Notes: generated by a model from the letters alone, not told the origin. 64,000 nt of DNA from Pelagophyceae sp. CCMP2097 (GCA_026770575.1 MU657209.1:261574-325573), one strand, 5' to 3'. Counted from the stretch's first letter, positions 32,001-42,576 are shown. A program made the numbers and translations.

Positions 32001-33065
32001 TCGAAGGGTGGTACTTTGGCGAACGCACTTCCGCGTTTCAGGTCGCCGGCTACGTGCCCTCGTTGAAGCCCGAAGGCTTTGTGAAAGCTGGCCAGGATCA
32101 GGTCATGGCGCAGGCCGCCGCCGAGGACCGCGAGGCGAAACGGTTCAAAGACGGCCCGTCGAGCGAAGACTTGGACTCGAAGCGCAGCGGGTCGCCGCGC
32201 AGCAAGGCGGCTCGGATCGAGGCCGAGGTGCGCTTGCCCGCGCGGCGGAACCGCTCCATCATCGGCGCCTGGCGTAGCGCCGCTGGCGTAGGCGCAATTC
32301 CGCCTCGGCGAAGAGAAAGTTTTAAAGGCGGGTTCCGAACGCGCGGAGCACATGGACTTTACGGAAAGGACTCTCAAGTTCGGCCTCTTCATGATCACCA
32401 TGCAGTTCTTCCGCAGCATGGCGATGATTCACCGCGAAAAGGCGTCTTGGAACGACGAGGCGGACGGCGACGCAAAAACGGCCCCGACGGACGAGCGCCG
32501 CGCGCTGAGGCGCGAGCAGGCGCGCGCGGCGGAGAGGCAGGCCAAGCTCGGCGTTGCGATGACGCGCGCCAAGGTCGGCGAGGCGCGCGCGCGCGCCAGG
32601 CTCGACGCCGAACGAGGCGCCGCGGCGCACAAGCTGCGGACCAAGGTCCGGCGGGAGCAGCTCGACCTCGCCTCGTGCGCGTTGCTGCAGCGCCTCTACC
32701 GCGGCCACGTCGGCCGCAAGGCGGCGCGGCGTTGGGCCATCAAGCGCGCCGAACTCGAGGCGATCAACGCGCTGATGACGGCCTCGGCGATCACCATGCA
32801 GAGGTGCTTCCGCGGCTACCAGGGCCGGATCTCCGCCAGCGTGGCGAGAATGGAAATGGCCGAGTTCATCTCCATGATCCGCCTGGAGGAGGCCGCGCTG
32901 GACGAGGAGGAGTACTGGCGGACGCACTCTTATGCTCGTTTCAAGAAGAACGCAAAGATGTTCCTCTCCTCGCTCTCCTCCGGCAGCGGGACTAAGGGCC
33001 TCGGCGACGAAGACCTCGCCATGATCCAAAGGCTCCAGACGACGATGGAGGAAACCAACGACTAA
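23017..33065 (+). CDS. giant multidomain protein: hydrolase-like fold, repeated modules, coiled coils, IQ motifs
   Basis: Five exons (23017-23219, 23297-23779, 23838-23937, 23996-32227, 32292-33065) agree in phase and predict about 3,263 aa. One exon alone is 8.2 kb. In order: an N-terminal domain with VLCVAEYADGEREELSLAQL (residues about 1-260); an EF-hand-like segment near VSAEASFGHFDAAGSGRADE; a disordered region; an alpha/beta-hydrolase-like region (about 690-975) with LLLHLGGRGDALLVGIPGMP, an elbow reading GFGNGG where a Ser is expected, and PVVLVTSKDDAFVP; acidic linker; long coiled coils (about 1080-1330); at least four copies of a W/Y-x-LD-x4-P-x2-Y/W module; a beta-rich domain near 29,150-29,620; more coiled coil; a Cys motif CFACRARQCEWKNSC; and C-terminal IQ-like repeats (ALLQRLYRGHVGRKAARR and MQRCFRGYQGRISAS). 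It could be a calmodulin-binding axonemal scaffold, by inference only. Confidence 0.85.
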
Positions 33066-33385
33066 CGCCCTTGTAAGGGGCCTTGTTGAAAAACTTTGTG
33101 AAGCACGGAAATAGAGATCTTTTTGTATGTTTCACGCCTTGTTTCAAAACTTTGAGCCCCAAAGGGCACGAGGCACGCGCGTGAAGTGCATGGGGCTAGA
33201 TGCCAGCCCCAAAGGGCAAGAGGACAGATGGGGTCCCGCCCCGCCCCGGGCTTCCTCGCACTTTGGACTTTGGCGACTGCGTGTTAAGCTTCCAGTGACT
33301 CAGCTGAGGTTGGTGGAATAATCTCGAAGAAGGCCCGCGCGTTCGCGGCGTGGTCATAGACCGCGCCCGCCCACACCACGAGCGG
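33066..33385. other. intergenic region
   Basis: 320 bp between two plus-strand genes. It contains a near-duplicate phrase AGCCCCAAAGGGCA at about 33158 and 33203. No ORF of protein-like composition. Confidence 0.4.
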
Positions 33386-34905
33386 ATGCCGCCGCGGCCG
33401 GCCAAGTATGCGCCCGTGTCATCGGCGGAAGTCGAAATGACGGGTCCGTCGCGCGACGGCGACGGCCTCGACGGCGACGGCGACGGCGTCGAGGAGGACA
33501 AGGCGCCGGCCGTGGCAACGGTGGGCATACGGCACCTCGTCGCGCCTATCTACGTGCCCTGCCTCCTCGTGGCGGCGGCCAAGGCGGTGCAGGTGCCGTT
33601 GGTGCCTTTGCTGGGCCGCGAGACGCTGGGGCTCTCAGACGCGCAGATCGGTTACGCTCTGGGCGCCGCGGGCGTGGGCAAGGTAGTCGCCGACATGTGT
33701 GGCGCCGCAATCCAGCACAAGCTCGGCGACAAGCGGTCTTTGCTCGTCGGCCTCGGGTTGATGGCGGCGGCCACAGCGCTTACCGCGGCCGCGCCGGACT
33801 ATTACGCCCTCATCCTCTCGCAGGCTTTATACGGTGAGGGCCCATCGCACGCCAGAGCCCTTTGGGCGACGGCGCGCGAGTCCTTTGGGCGACGGTGTTC
33901 TCGTAGGCTACGGCCAGGGCGTGACGCAGCTCGGGCGCCAGTCGTGGCTCCGCGTCGGCGTCCATTCTGACGTCCGAGGCAGCGTCATGGCGCTCCTCGG
34001 CGCGACGACGCGCGCCGCATCCGTCGTCGGGCCCCTCCTCGGCGCCGCGCTGGCCTCTGGGCTCTCGACACGGGCGGGCCTCCTGCTGGCGCCCGCGGGC
34101 TGCGTCTTGGCGGCGATGACGACGGCGGTGACGATGGCGTCCAACGAAGCGGCGACGGAGAAGCAGGGCTCGACGCTCGGCGCCATTTCCGAAGTGCTGC
34201 GGCACCACTGCGCGCCGCTGAGCCGCGCGGCCACCTTCGGCCTTTTGCTCTTCGTCTCGCGGACGGCGCGAGACGTCCTCCTCCCGCTCTTGACCCTGCA
34301 TTTGAATCACGGCGCCGTCGTCGCGGGCGCCGTCGTCGCCGTCTCGTATTCGGTAGACGCCGTGCTGGGCACGTTCGTCGCAGGGCCGCTCATGGACAGG
34401 TTCGGCCGCAAGGCGTCTGCTTTTGCATCGACGGCCGGTTTATTCCTCGGCTTCGGAGCCGTGTATCTAGCGCTGAGCGCCATCGACCGAGAAGACCGGA
34501 CGGCGCAGCTCGCGGCGATTTATGCCTCGGCGGCGCTCCTCGGCGCCGGCAACGGCTTCTCCTCGGGATTGGTCATGACAATCTCCACGGACCTGGCGCC
34601 GGCGGACAACCGCGCCGCGTTCCTCTCGCTGTTTAGAGTCATCTCCGACTCTGGCGTCATTTTGGGGTCGGCGCTTGTCGGCGCCGTGGCCAACGCGTTT
34701 TCTTTAAAGCTCGCCGCCCTGCTCAACGCCGGCGTCGCCGCCCTCACGCTCCTATTCGTAAGACCAGAACCGCCCAAAGCCATCCGGATGATCCCAGACT
34801 GTCAAACGTTAGGTCCTCTGCTTCCTCCAAGAAACCAAGCCGCCGCCCCGCGAGAAGAAGCCGGCGCCACCAATGGTCGAGGCCATCGAGACGCCGGGCG
34901 TCTGA
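33386..34905 (+). CDS. major facilitator superfamily transporter
   Basis: Exons 33386-33833, 33907-34757 and 34813-34905 are in phase and give 463 aa. About twelve hydrophobic segments follow a 45-residue acidic N-terminus. The MFS signature lies in the second half as AGPLMDRFGRKASAF, and an early Asp/Arg-type loop reads LVPLLGRETLGLSDAQIGYALG. The last exon gives LCFLQETKPPPREKKPAPP, a normal MFS C-terminal helix end. Without splicing, the frame would run another 160 nt over the opposite-strand gene into Arg-rich sequence, which supports the last intron. The substrate cannot be told. The first intron contains a short direct repeat of TTTGGGCGACGG. Confidence 0.88.
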
Positions 34906-34944
34906 CTAATACCTATGCCAACAAGACGACGCGGAATCCTTTAG

Positions 34945-35858
34945 TTAACGGGCAAAGACAAGGAAGGTGTAGTACGTCAGTTGGATGCCGCCCCAGCACG
35001 GTGAGGCGACGACAAGCCAGTGCGCGACGTCGTAGAGCACGGGGCCGCAGTCGGCGTGGACGTCGTTGACAGGAAGGGCGTCGAAGACCAATAGAAGCGA
35101 CGCAGCAATGAGTACCATGGTGAGCGCGTACCACGCGTCGACGAGGCAGGCGCCTACGAAATCGCCCGACCGCGCGGCGAACGAGGCTAAGAGCGCGGCG
35201 CCGGAGAGCGCGTAGAGGCCCACATAGAGCCACAGCTACAGGCAATGGTTGGGAGGCTATTCGGTACGTGGCTCTGGTGGCAAACTCTGGAGTCTTTCAC
35301 AAAGGATGGCCTTATCCTGGTCGTCGGGGCTGCTTCGAAGAGCACGCCGGTACGTACGGTGACGAGGAACCAGGAAGTGCACGTCCAGTGTTTCTTCAGG
35401 CACAAGAACCCCAAGAAGACGGCCGCGGCGATGTCGACCGCCGCGACGAAGAAGCGCTTTAGGTTGTGCTCCCCGCCGAGGCAGTCGTCGAGCGCCGAGC
35501 CGCCCGTTGGAGTCGTTGGAGTCGTTGTGTTGTAGTCTTTTTGTGGCAGGGCTTCGTCGTGCTTCTTACGCTTGACGACCTTCTTTCCTTTGCGTTTCTT
35601 CCGCTTCGCGGGTGCGTCCTCCTTGGCCTCGTCCGAGTCCTGCGCCTCGACGTCCGAGTCCTGCGCCTCGACGTCGGACTCGCCCGTCTCGGCCTCTGGG
35701 CTGTGCTCGCTCGGCGGCTTTGGTGGCGGCTGCCTCGGCGGCGCGAGGAGAGGCTGCGTGTGCGCCGGGTCCACGACGTCCACCGTCTTGCAGCACGGCA
35801 TCGCCACCCAAAGAGGCCACCCGGGGCCACGGTGCTTCGATGCTTTCCAAAGTTCCAC
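34945..35858 (-). CDS. small multi-spanning membrane protein with basic/acidic N-terminus
   Basis: Two exons on the minus strand, 35858-35358 and 35235-34945, with a GTACGT donor and CTGTAG acceptor, give about 263 aa. Met at 35801 (MPCCKTVDVVDP) is an alternative start. The N-terminal half has Pro-rich sequence, two acidic repeats of DVEAQDS and a Lys-rich block. Four likely TM helices follow, among them AAVDIAAAVFLGFLCLKKHW, YVGLYALSGAALLASFAARS and WYALTMVLIAASLLLVFDAL. Family not recognised. Its stop lies 39 bp past the convergent MFS stop. Confidence 0.7.
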
Positions 35859-35871
35859 GATCCGCCGAACA

Positions 35872-35918
35872 ATTCAAATGCATTCAAATGCAGCCCGAAT
35901 CAAATCCTCATTCAAATC
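35872..35918. promoter_or_regulatory. ATTCAAATGC direct repeats in bidirectional promoter
   Basis: ATTCAAATGC occurs twice in tandem (35872-35891) and once more as ATTCAAATC (35910-35918). They lie in the roughly 100-bp gap between the divergent starts of the multi-TM gene and the CHORD gene. The AT-rich words stand out from the GC-rich surroundings, so they are candidate shared promoter elements. Confidence 0.4.
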
Positions 35919-35962
35919 GCACATCGGCGATATTCGATCGAGCCCCGCTCGCGCGCGCCGCC

Positions 35963-37091
35963 ATGAAGATCCTGATCGCGTACAAGGAGGGCGACGATTC
36001 GGCGGCGCACAGCAACACAAAGCTGACGGTCCCCAAGGGCTGGCTCGCCGGCCCGGTGCAGAAACTCCTCGTTTTCGTCGTCGAACAGTACAACTCCAAA
36101 CACGCGGACAACGTGCTCGACGTTTCCGCCGTGCACCTCGAGCTCGAGGCGTCTGGTTCGCGGCTCGGCACGGACGACGTCATCTCCGCCGTACTGGAGA
36201 AGAACGACCAGCTCCTGATAAAACCCGGCGCGTCCAAAGCCGCGGGCGACGCGCGCCAGGCAGAAATCGACGCCGCCGCGGAAGTCGCGCGCTTGGCGGA
36301 AGCGAAGCGCTTGGACGAGGTGGGCAAGGTGAAGTGCCGCAACTTTGGCTGCGCCAAGCTGTTTGACCCGCTGAAGAACGAAGAAGGGTCGTGCAAGCAC
36401 CACGTCGGGCCCCCTTTCTTCCACGACTGCTCAAAGGGCTGGAGCTGCTGCCGCGACCAGCGCAGCGCCATGGACTGGGACGCCTTTGCCCTGCTTCCGA
36501 CGTGCGCTTCGGGCAGGCACTCGACGGAGGAGCCGTACGTGGCGCCGCCCAAGCCTCCCGAGAACGTGGCCCACAAGGTCGTCGCAGCGCCGTTGAAGAC
36601 CATCGACGCGTACAACACGTCCTCCGAGGGCGCCGGCGCGGCGACGGCGGCCAAGGGCTTTGCTGCGCAGACTGGCGACAACGCCAAGCCAAAGGTCGTC
36701 AAGTACGACGACGGCACGTACCGCTGTCAGAACAAGGGATGCACTTTGAAGTTCGACTCGAAGAAGAACTCCGACTCGGCGTGCAACTTCCACGCCAACG
36801 CGCCCGTCTTCCACGAAACGTACAAGTGGTGCGTCTACGCATCGCAAAAGCCGCCCCCTGAACGACTTCCCCGGAATCCGCCTCCCCGACGCTTCAAATA
36901 GGTGGAGCTGCTGCCCGGCGCAGCGGAAGATGGAATTCGACGACTTTCTGGCCGTCAAGGGCTGCCGGCGCGGGCCGCACTGGAACGGGGAAGGTGACGC
37001 GCCCGCCGGCGCCGACGCCGCTACCGTCGACGACGCGGCCACGGCCGACGGCGAGATCGAGGCCGGCGAGGACGGCTTCGACCTCGGCTAG
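35963..37091 (+). CDS. CHORD-domain protein (RAR1/CHORDC1-like)
   Basis: Exons 35963-36828 and 36902-37091 (phase 2 junction) give 351 aa. The N-terminal about 90 residues look ubiquitin-like (MKILIAYKEG...KNDQLLIKPG). CHORD1 reads VKCRNFGCAKLFDPLKN, then GSCKHHVGPPFFHD and GWSCCRDQ. CHORD2 reads YRCQNKGCTLKFDSKKN, then CNFHANAPVFHETYKW; the intron restores the invariant WWSCCPAQ and GCRRGPHW. Each CHORD binds two zinc ions in known homologues, which act as HSP90/SGT1 co-chaperones. The metazoan C-terminal CS domain is absent; the tail is short and acidic. The stop is only 15 bp from the convergent AIG1-like gene. Confidence 0.92.
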
Positions 37092-37106
37092 GGTTTTAAA
37101 AAGTGG

Positions 37107-38021
37107 TTACGCCTTTGGCTTTTGGATTTCTGGCTTGGGGCCGTGGAGCCGGGTGCGCGTCACCAGGGGCACCAAAACGCAGAGGAGGAGTTCGCGATGC
37201 GGTAGCTGCTCGAACGCGACGCCGAAGAGGAAGAAGGCTGCGAAGACGGCGAGGAGCGCGACGTGGATCGGCACCGACTTTGTCAGATCAAGAGTCGGGT
37301 CCAGGAACGCGTAGTAAATGACACCCTGTGTGTTGCGCATCCAGCACCACGCGAAAAAGACGTAGTAGATACCCCAGAGCACGCCAAAAGGGAGGTGCGC
37401 CGCTGAAATGGGCAGGTCGTTGAGGTAGAGGTCTACCGCGAGCATGACGACGTTTGCGTTGTGCATGAGCTGCGGCTTCCACGTGAAAAACAAGTCGACG
37501 CCGGCCGCGTCTCCCTTGCTCGCCATGGCCGGGATGAGCACAAACGTCGTGATCATGGCGACCAGAAGCCCCGCCGCCCACGACACCTCGAAGGCGACCC
37601 ACGCGCAGGCGAGCAGCGGCCGCGGGGCCGCGTCGGCGCCGAGCGCGACGGCGGCGCTCATGCACGAGCCGCACGCAAAGTACAAACCGAGGAGGGTCCA
37701 CGTCTGGACCGTAAATGTCGTGAGGCGCGCGAGGCCGCTCACCTTGATTGCCCGCGAGGCTAGCCGCGACGTCGGCATCATCTTCAAGTTTAATTTGATG
37801 GGGGGGCTCGTCACCGAGCTCGCGACGGTGGCAAATATGACGGCCGCGAAGAGCGCGCGCACGCCGCACAGCGCCCAGGGGCCCACGGTTTTTGACCCGC
37901 CGACATTCTCCAGAGCGATGCTGGAAAAGCCGAGATCCGCGAAAGCCAGCTGCCGCAGGCAGACGCCGACGACCAGCGATAGGAAGACAAACAGGCCGAG
38001 GCGCGGCGCAGGGTCGCCCAT
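37107..38021 (-). CDS. polytopic membrane protein, FAR-17a/AIG1-like
   Basis: Single-exon gene of 304 aa with about seven hydrophobic segments and a short soluble tail. The segments LTTFTVQTWTLLGLYFACGS and QLMHNANVVMLAVDLYLNDL followed by HLPFGVLWGIYYVFFAWCW resemble the Thr- and His-bearing helices of AIG1/ADTRP. In that family a Thr and a His form an intramembrane hydrolase site. The match is from pattern memory, so family assignment is moderate. The start Met opens a hydrophobic helix directly (GLFVFLSLVVGVCL). Confidence 0.6.
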   Translation of the reverse strand: MGDPAPRLGLFVFLSLVVGVCLRQLAFADLGFSSIALENVGGSKTVGPWALCGVRALFAAVIFATVASSVTSPPIKLNLKMMPTSRLASRAIKVSGLARLTTFTVQTWTLLGLYFACGSCMSAAVALGADAAPRPLLACAWVAFEVSWAAGLLVAMITTFVLIPAMASKGDAAGVDLFFTWKPQLMHNANVVMLAVDLYLNDLPISAAHLPFGVLWGIYYVFFAWCWMRNTQGVIYYAFLDPTLDLTKSVPIHVALLAVFAAFFLFGVAFEQLPHRELLLCVLVPLVTRTRLHGPKPEIQKPKA

Positions 38022-38332
38022 GGGGAAAGACTCGGAGAACGCTCGAGCGTGGGAAGTCGCCGAAATTGGCCGAACGTTCTTTGGATCCCAGAAGTCATCC
38101 TGAAGAGGGGGCTAGTCTGCCGTTGCTGGAGGGGGGCTCTGACCAAGCTTCGCCCGACGGCTCGGCGCGCCTCCAATCGTACGAGTACAGACGACGGCCC
38201 CCCGGTGTCGCGAGTCTTCGAGGTCTCGCTCTGCAACGAGGCTCCGCACGCACATGCAGCCCGCCGCGTCCGCTCGGGACCCGAAGCGCCCGTAGAACCT
38301 TTGGCTTCGAATGGTTCCCTTAGGGCGGGTAC
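38022..38332. other. intergenic region
   Basis: 311 bp between two minus-strand genes: the PP2C-like 3' end and the AIG1-like start. No convincing ORF or element. Confidence 0.4.
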
Positions 38333-39442
38333 TCAGGAGGGCCAGCTCACGACGACGGCGGAGATGTTGTCGCCCGAGCCCTTCTCGTGCGCGGCTTCGC
38401 AGAGGGCCCTGGCCGCCTGGGACGCGTCGCCGCAGTGGTGGACGATTTCGCAGGCCTGCTGTTCGTCGAAAACGCACCACACGCCGTCGCAGGCCACGAT
38501 GCAAAAGGCCTCGGTGCCGTCCAACTCGCGGCGCGAGAACTCGGCGTCGGCAGTGACCAGTTGCCGCGCGGCGCGCTTGAGCGAGAGGCCGCCGAGGCAG
38601 CGCGTCAACGTGATGCCACCCGGGTAGACGCGCGGCGGGTTCGTCGACTTGACGCCGTGCACCAAACTCGCGGGCGCGACGCGCGCAAAGAGGCGCGCCG
38701 CCGTGCCCGCGCGCGCCTCGCGCTCGTTGCGGCCGACGTGGCCTCCTCTTTTGCGGATGCGCGCCGCCTCCGCGGCCTCGGCGGCGTTGTGGTCGCGCGT
38801 CAAAGCCACGCCCTCGACGCCGGCCGGTCGTCCGGCGGATGAAGCGCGTCGGAGACCCACGACGCAGCGAGAGTCGCCGACCCAGCCGCAGTCGAGCGTC
38901 TCCGCGCCGATGCGCGCCAAAACGACAGTCGACGCGTCGTTCCATTTGCCGCGCTTCGCCGCGGCCAGAATATCGCGCTCGCTAGCCGCCAAGAAGTCGC
39001 GCAGCACCGGCTCGGCCGACGCGGCGGGCGCGTCGCGGAGCGCGCGGAACGTCGCCTCTGTGAGCAGGAAGCGCCCGAGCGCCGCGCCGCGCGGCCCCGC
39101 CGCGCCGTCCCAAACACCAATGACGGTGCCCTTTGGATCCGACCGAACATAGTGCGCGTCCTCCATCGTCTTGCGCCGGCCCTGCATGGCAAACTCGCTC
39201 AGGATGAGCCCCGGGCCATCGCCGAGCGGCGACCGCCGCCGCCGCACGCTCTCGGAAGTTTCCTCCGAGTTGAGCTCGGCGCAGTCACCGATGCCGTCGC
39301 ACACGTCGTAGTGCCGCGAGTCGAAGTCGTCGTCCGCGGCGGACTGGCTGGAATCGGGTCGCGACCGCGTGGCATATCGGCGGTATAGGACGAAGCCCCC
39401 CACCGCGCCGCAGAGCGCCAGCGCGGGGAGGTAATACGCCAT
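38333..39442 (-). CDS. membrane-anchored PP2C-family phosphatase-like protein
   Basis: Single exon, 369 aa from the ATG at 39442. A TM helix follows at once (YYLPALALCGAVGGFVLYRR). PP2C motifs: MQGRRKTMEDAHYV, GVWDGAAG (the canonical GVFDGHGG has lost its His), STVVLARIG, CGWVGDSRCVVG, ALTRDHNA, GGITLTRCLGG, FCIVACDGVWCVF and KGSGDNISAVVVSW. Metal-binding Asp residues at the DG, CDG and GDN positions are kept, so activity is possible. The altered DGHGG loop makes a weakened enzyme or pseudophosphatase an alternative. The reading frame is open upstream of 39442, but that sequence lacks protein character. Confidence 0.85.
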   Translation of the reverse strand: MAYYLPALALCGAVGGFVLYRRYATRSRPDSSQSAADDDFDSRHYDVCDGIGDCAELNSEETSESVRRRRSPLGDGPGLILSEFAMQGRRKTMEDAHYVRSDPKGTVIGVWDGAAGPRGAALGRFLLTEATFRALRDAPAASAEPVLRDFLAASERDILAAAKRGKWNDASTVVLARIGAETLDCGWVGDSRCVVGLRRASSAGRPAGVEGVALTRDHNAAEAAEAARIRKRGGHVGRNEREARAGTAARLFARVAPASLVHGVKSTNPPRVYPGGITLTRCLGGLSLKRAARQLVTADAEFSRRELDGTEAFCIVACDGVWCVFDEQQACEIVHHCGDASQAARALCEAAHEKGSGDNISAVVVSWPS

Positions 39443-39774
39443 GGCTCGACGCGAACTACGGTTTCGGCGCGCAGATACGTCGCTGGAAATTTGTTTCGGA
39501 AAATCCCGAGAGTTTTTCGTGACGTCACCAGTCTTTTCGGGTTTCGCATTTGAGCCGCAAGCACCTCGCAGGACCGTGCGACGATGGTCGATCACAAGGG
39601 CACAGAGAGCCCACAGCCTCGATGGAGTGCATAAGAGTCGAAGAAGACGTGCGTCACAGGTATAAAAGTCGACGGGGTATTACGAGGTGTCGGCAAACTG
39701 CGTCTCCGTACTCTCTCTCCTAACACATTCCCATCCACTCCCTCGTATGATACTGAGCTCGAGTGGAACTGGGC
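39443..39774. other. intergenic region
   Basis: 332 bp between the PP2C-like start and the GT15-like stop, both on the minus strand. It presumably holds the PP2C promoter. A TATAAAAG word at about 39661 lies on the plus strand, where no gene starts. Confidence 0.4.
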
Positions 39775-41505
39775 TCACGCCGCCACCTTTTGTACAGCGG
39801 GCCCGCCGTCCGTGACGCCTCTCGGCCCGCAGAAGCGCGCGATGGGCACGGGGTGCCGGTACGTCACGTGCTACACGGTACGGAGGTGTATACACTGGTG
39901 GATCTGGGTTTGAGGAGCCGCGTTGGAAGACACGAGCGAAACGCACCTGCTTCAGAACGGCCACCTCCGTGGGCAAGAGGAACGTGTTCACCTGGAGCGT
40001 GCGGAAGAGGGCCTAGCAGAGCGGCTTGGAGCGTGGGTCCTGTATGCCCGGTATACTCACGTCGCCCATGCCGCCGCCGCCGCATTTCCCCGCGTGCGAC
40101 CGCCCCGCAGACTGCTCGCATAAAAAGGCGTGCGACCTTTCCGCGAGGAGGAAAAAGTCCCACTGCTCCGGCGTGCGGAATGCGCGCATGTCCACAACTT
40201 CAAAGTTGTTGTAGAACGACGGGCACGACGGCACTTTGCTGATCACCGCGTCGCTGCAGATGGGCACGGGCAGCGGCACTTGCCCAACCTTTTCGGGCAG
40301 CGCCAGGCGGCACCGCAGGTTGCACTGCTTGTGCTGCTTGGCCTTTGGGTGCGTGAACCTACCATCAAAGCCTCGGCGTCCGCGGCGCGCGAAAACTTTT
40401 CAAAAGGGGTCTCGCACGGGCACGTGTACGCGTCTGCGGGGCAGTCCGGCCGGGCGCCCCACTTTGCGAGCGCGAGGTCAAGCTCGGGCCGCATCTTGGC
40501 GAAGATGTGCGGGAGCGCGGTGGCCGCGCCTACCAGACGCATCTTCAAAACCGGTTGCGGGAGTACCCCGTAGAGGCTCCGACGGACCTGCGGTCTCTGC
40601 GTAGTTGCCCCCGAGGCTGCCGTACTTTGCGCCTCTGGTCTGCATGAACTGGAAGGGGTCGACGGTCGTCGCGGAGAGCCGCGAGTCGCCGTCGATTCTC
40701 AGGTAGTAGTCGAAGCGGCGCGCCAGGGGCGCGTGGTGGATGAGGCCGGCGTAGAAGCGGCACATGAGCATGTAGCCGTAGCCGTGAATGTTCGCCTTAG
40801 TAGCTCTGGAAAGGTCGCCCCCAAAGTGAAAGTCCTTCCAGCCGCCGACCGTGCGGTTCACGTCGTAGAGGTACGGCGGCAGCGAAGACCCGTCGAAGGT
40901 GACGCGCTGCCACCACGCGCGCGACGACCCGGCCGCGTTCCTAGGCCGAGGCATGACGCACGGATGCCGACCCCCGCCGGGCCGCCTCACAGGCCGCTGG
41001 CGCGCTCGAGCATGGCCTGGTCCGCGTCGCGCCAGTCTGCGTGGTAGAGGAGGACGGGGTACTTTTTCTTGCCGAGGAGCGAGTTTTTGCCCGTGAGAGA
41101 CCCTGCGCGGCGGGCGTGGACGGCGCGGCGACAGGTGCCGCGACGAGCGCCGCCGTTTCGGCTCGCACGGCCCTCCGCGGATGCGCACCGACGCTGCGCA
41201 CGGCCTGGTCCATGTAGGAGCAGCGCCCCCACTTTACGTTTTGCTGGCAGACCGCGCCCCCGCAGCGCAGGTCCTTGAGCAGAAAGACAACCGCGGCGCG
41301 AGGTTGCTCCGGCGGCTGCTGCGAGAGCCTGGGGCATTCGGTCGGCGCGCGTAAACGTGCGTGGGGCGTACCAGGAGTCGATGTCCGCTTCGGCCGCTTC
41401 CGTCTTGGCGTCGATGGCAAAGACGCGACTGATCATGTCGTCCAAGTGCGGCAAGTCCGCCGCCGCCGCGAAACAGGCCCCGAGGGTCAGCACACGGAAG
41501 AGCAT
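39775..41505 (-). CDS. GT15 (KRE2/MNT1-like) alpha-1,2-mannosyltransferase-like protein
   Basis: Exons on the minus strand: 41505-41372, 41328-41189, 41102-40991, 40940 to about 40610, about 40600-40373, 40324-40061, 40012-39947 and 39870-39775. The junction between the fourth and fifth could not be fixed in phase. The start MLFRVLTLGACFAAAADLPH looks like a signal peptide or anchor. GT15 hallmarks in order: AAVVFLLKDL, KYPVLLYHADW, YGYMLMCRFYAGLIHHAPLA, FDYYLRIDGDSRL (where fungal enzymes have YYWRVEP), VDPFQFMQTRGAKYG, SFYNNFEVVDMRAFR and a terminal VTYRHPVPIARFCGP matching the Y-x-HPP end. These enzymes add mannose to O- or N-glycans in the Golgi. Confidence 0.8.
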
Positions 41506-42576
41506 CCCGGAGGCGCCGCGAGGCGCGGGGCGAGCGAACGCCTTTTGACCCGCCCACTTAGACCGTGGCACTGGCACTGGCAAACTGGCTCATATCGCCA
41601 AAAGAGGGCCTTCCAAGTGGAAGTCAGGAAGTCCCCGTCTCGGCCTTGCGTCCATTGCCAAACGAGGCAAAGCTTCGGGCTGCAGCAAGCTGTACATAGT
41701 ATAGCACCACCGCTGCCCCGCGGTGACATGGCCGTCCGAGGTCCGCTGTCACCACACCAAGCGCCAGGCCGAGGCCCAGCCACCGCGCGAGACCCATCAC
41801 AAGCCGCACCGCCTTCAATGGCGACGTGGAAAAAAAACATTGTGTGGAGTCCAGCAGCGACGGACCGCCTGTTGTTTTTTAAGCAGCCTCAGTGGAGTGC
41901 ACAATAGAAGAAGAAGAAGCTCTTCCTGCAGCTTCTCCTTCGAAACTGTCGAGGAACGCGGCAAGGGTGTCGCCGCGTCGGCCTTGGCCTCGGCCGGGCG
42001 TCGAGGCGGCGCGGCGCGGCGCGCGCGCCGCGGTGCTGCCTCTCGTCTCCACAGACTCGCCGGGCTCGCAGCTTGAGACGGACGACGCCGCTGGCTGTCG
42101 TTTCATCGTCAGCCATCCGTCGAGTCGTCGACGCTTGCGCGCATGGCCAACGGATTGGCCAACGGCGTCGGGCGTCGTCCGCCAATGCGCCGCCACAAGG
42201 CCGCCACAGGAAGGACCGGGCATGTCGACCACAATGCAAGCACAACGTCGGACGACTCGATCGTTTCCGTATAGGATTCCTACACCTCTTGGAACGTTGA
42301 AAGCCGCCCGAGACCATGCTGCCAACCGACAGCTTGTACCTGCCGCGCATACGAAGCGCGCCCTATATCCATGACGAATATGAAGTGCGTCCTCCATATC
42401 CATGAGGAACAAGGGGCGAGGCGTCTTCCATTTTGTAGATCGCTCCGCGTTGGAGGCCGAGGCTCGATAAAGACAGACGCAGGCATATACATTAATAGGA
42501 GCGTTTTAATCTACACGGGCTCTCAGTGGCGCATTTCGGCGCCTTTGCGCGGGGCGGTTCCTCGATGACTCGGTAC
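41506..42576. other. region without a confident gene
   Basis: 1.07 kb between the GT15-like start and the stop of the small Lys-rich gene, both on the minus strand. The longest candidate is a minus-strand frame at 41879-42412 (177 aa) with a more mixed composition than the shadows; it ends near TLAAFLDSFEGEAAG. It has no recognised domain, and its stop lies in an AT-rich stretch. I would not call it without transcript evidence. Confidence 0.35.

Noticed and set aside
34758..35069. Read-through C-terminus of the MFS transporter
   Set aside because: The extension is Arg-rich and overlaps the opposite gene; a 55-bp intron gives a normal MFS tail and stop at 34905.
39661..39668. TATAAAAG as a TATA box
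   Set aside because: It points along the plus strand, where no gene starts; the neighbouring genes are on the minus strand.
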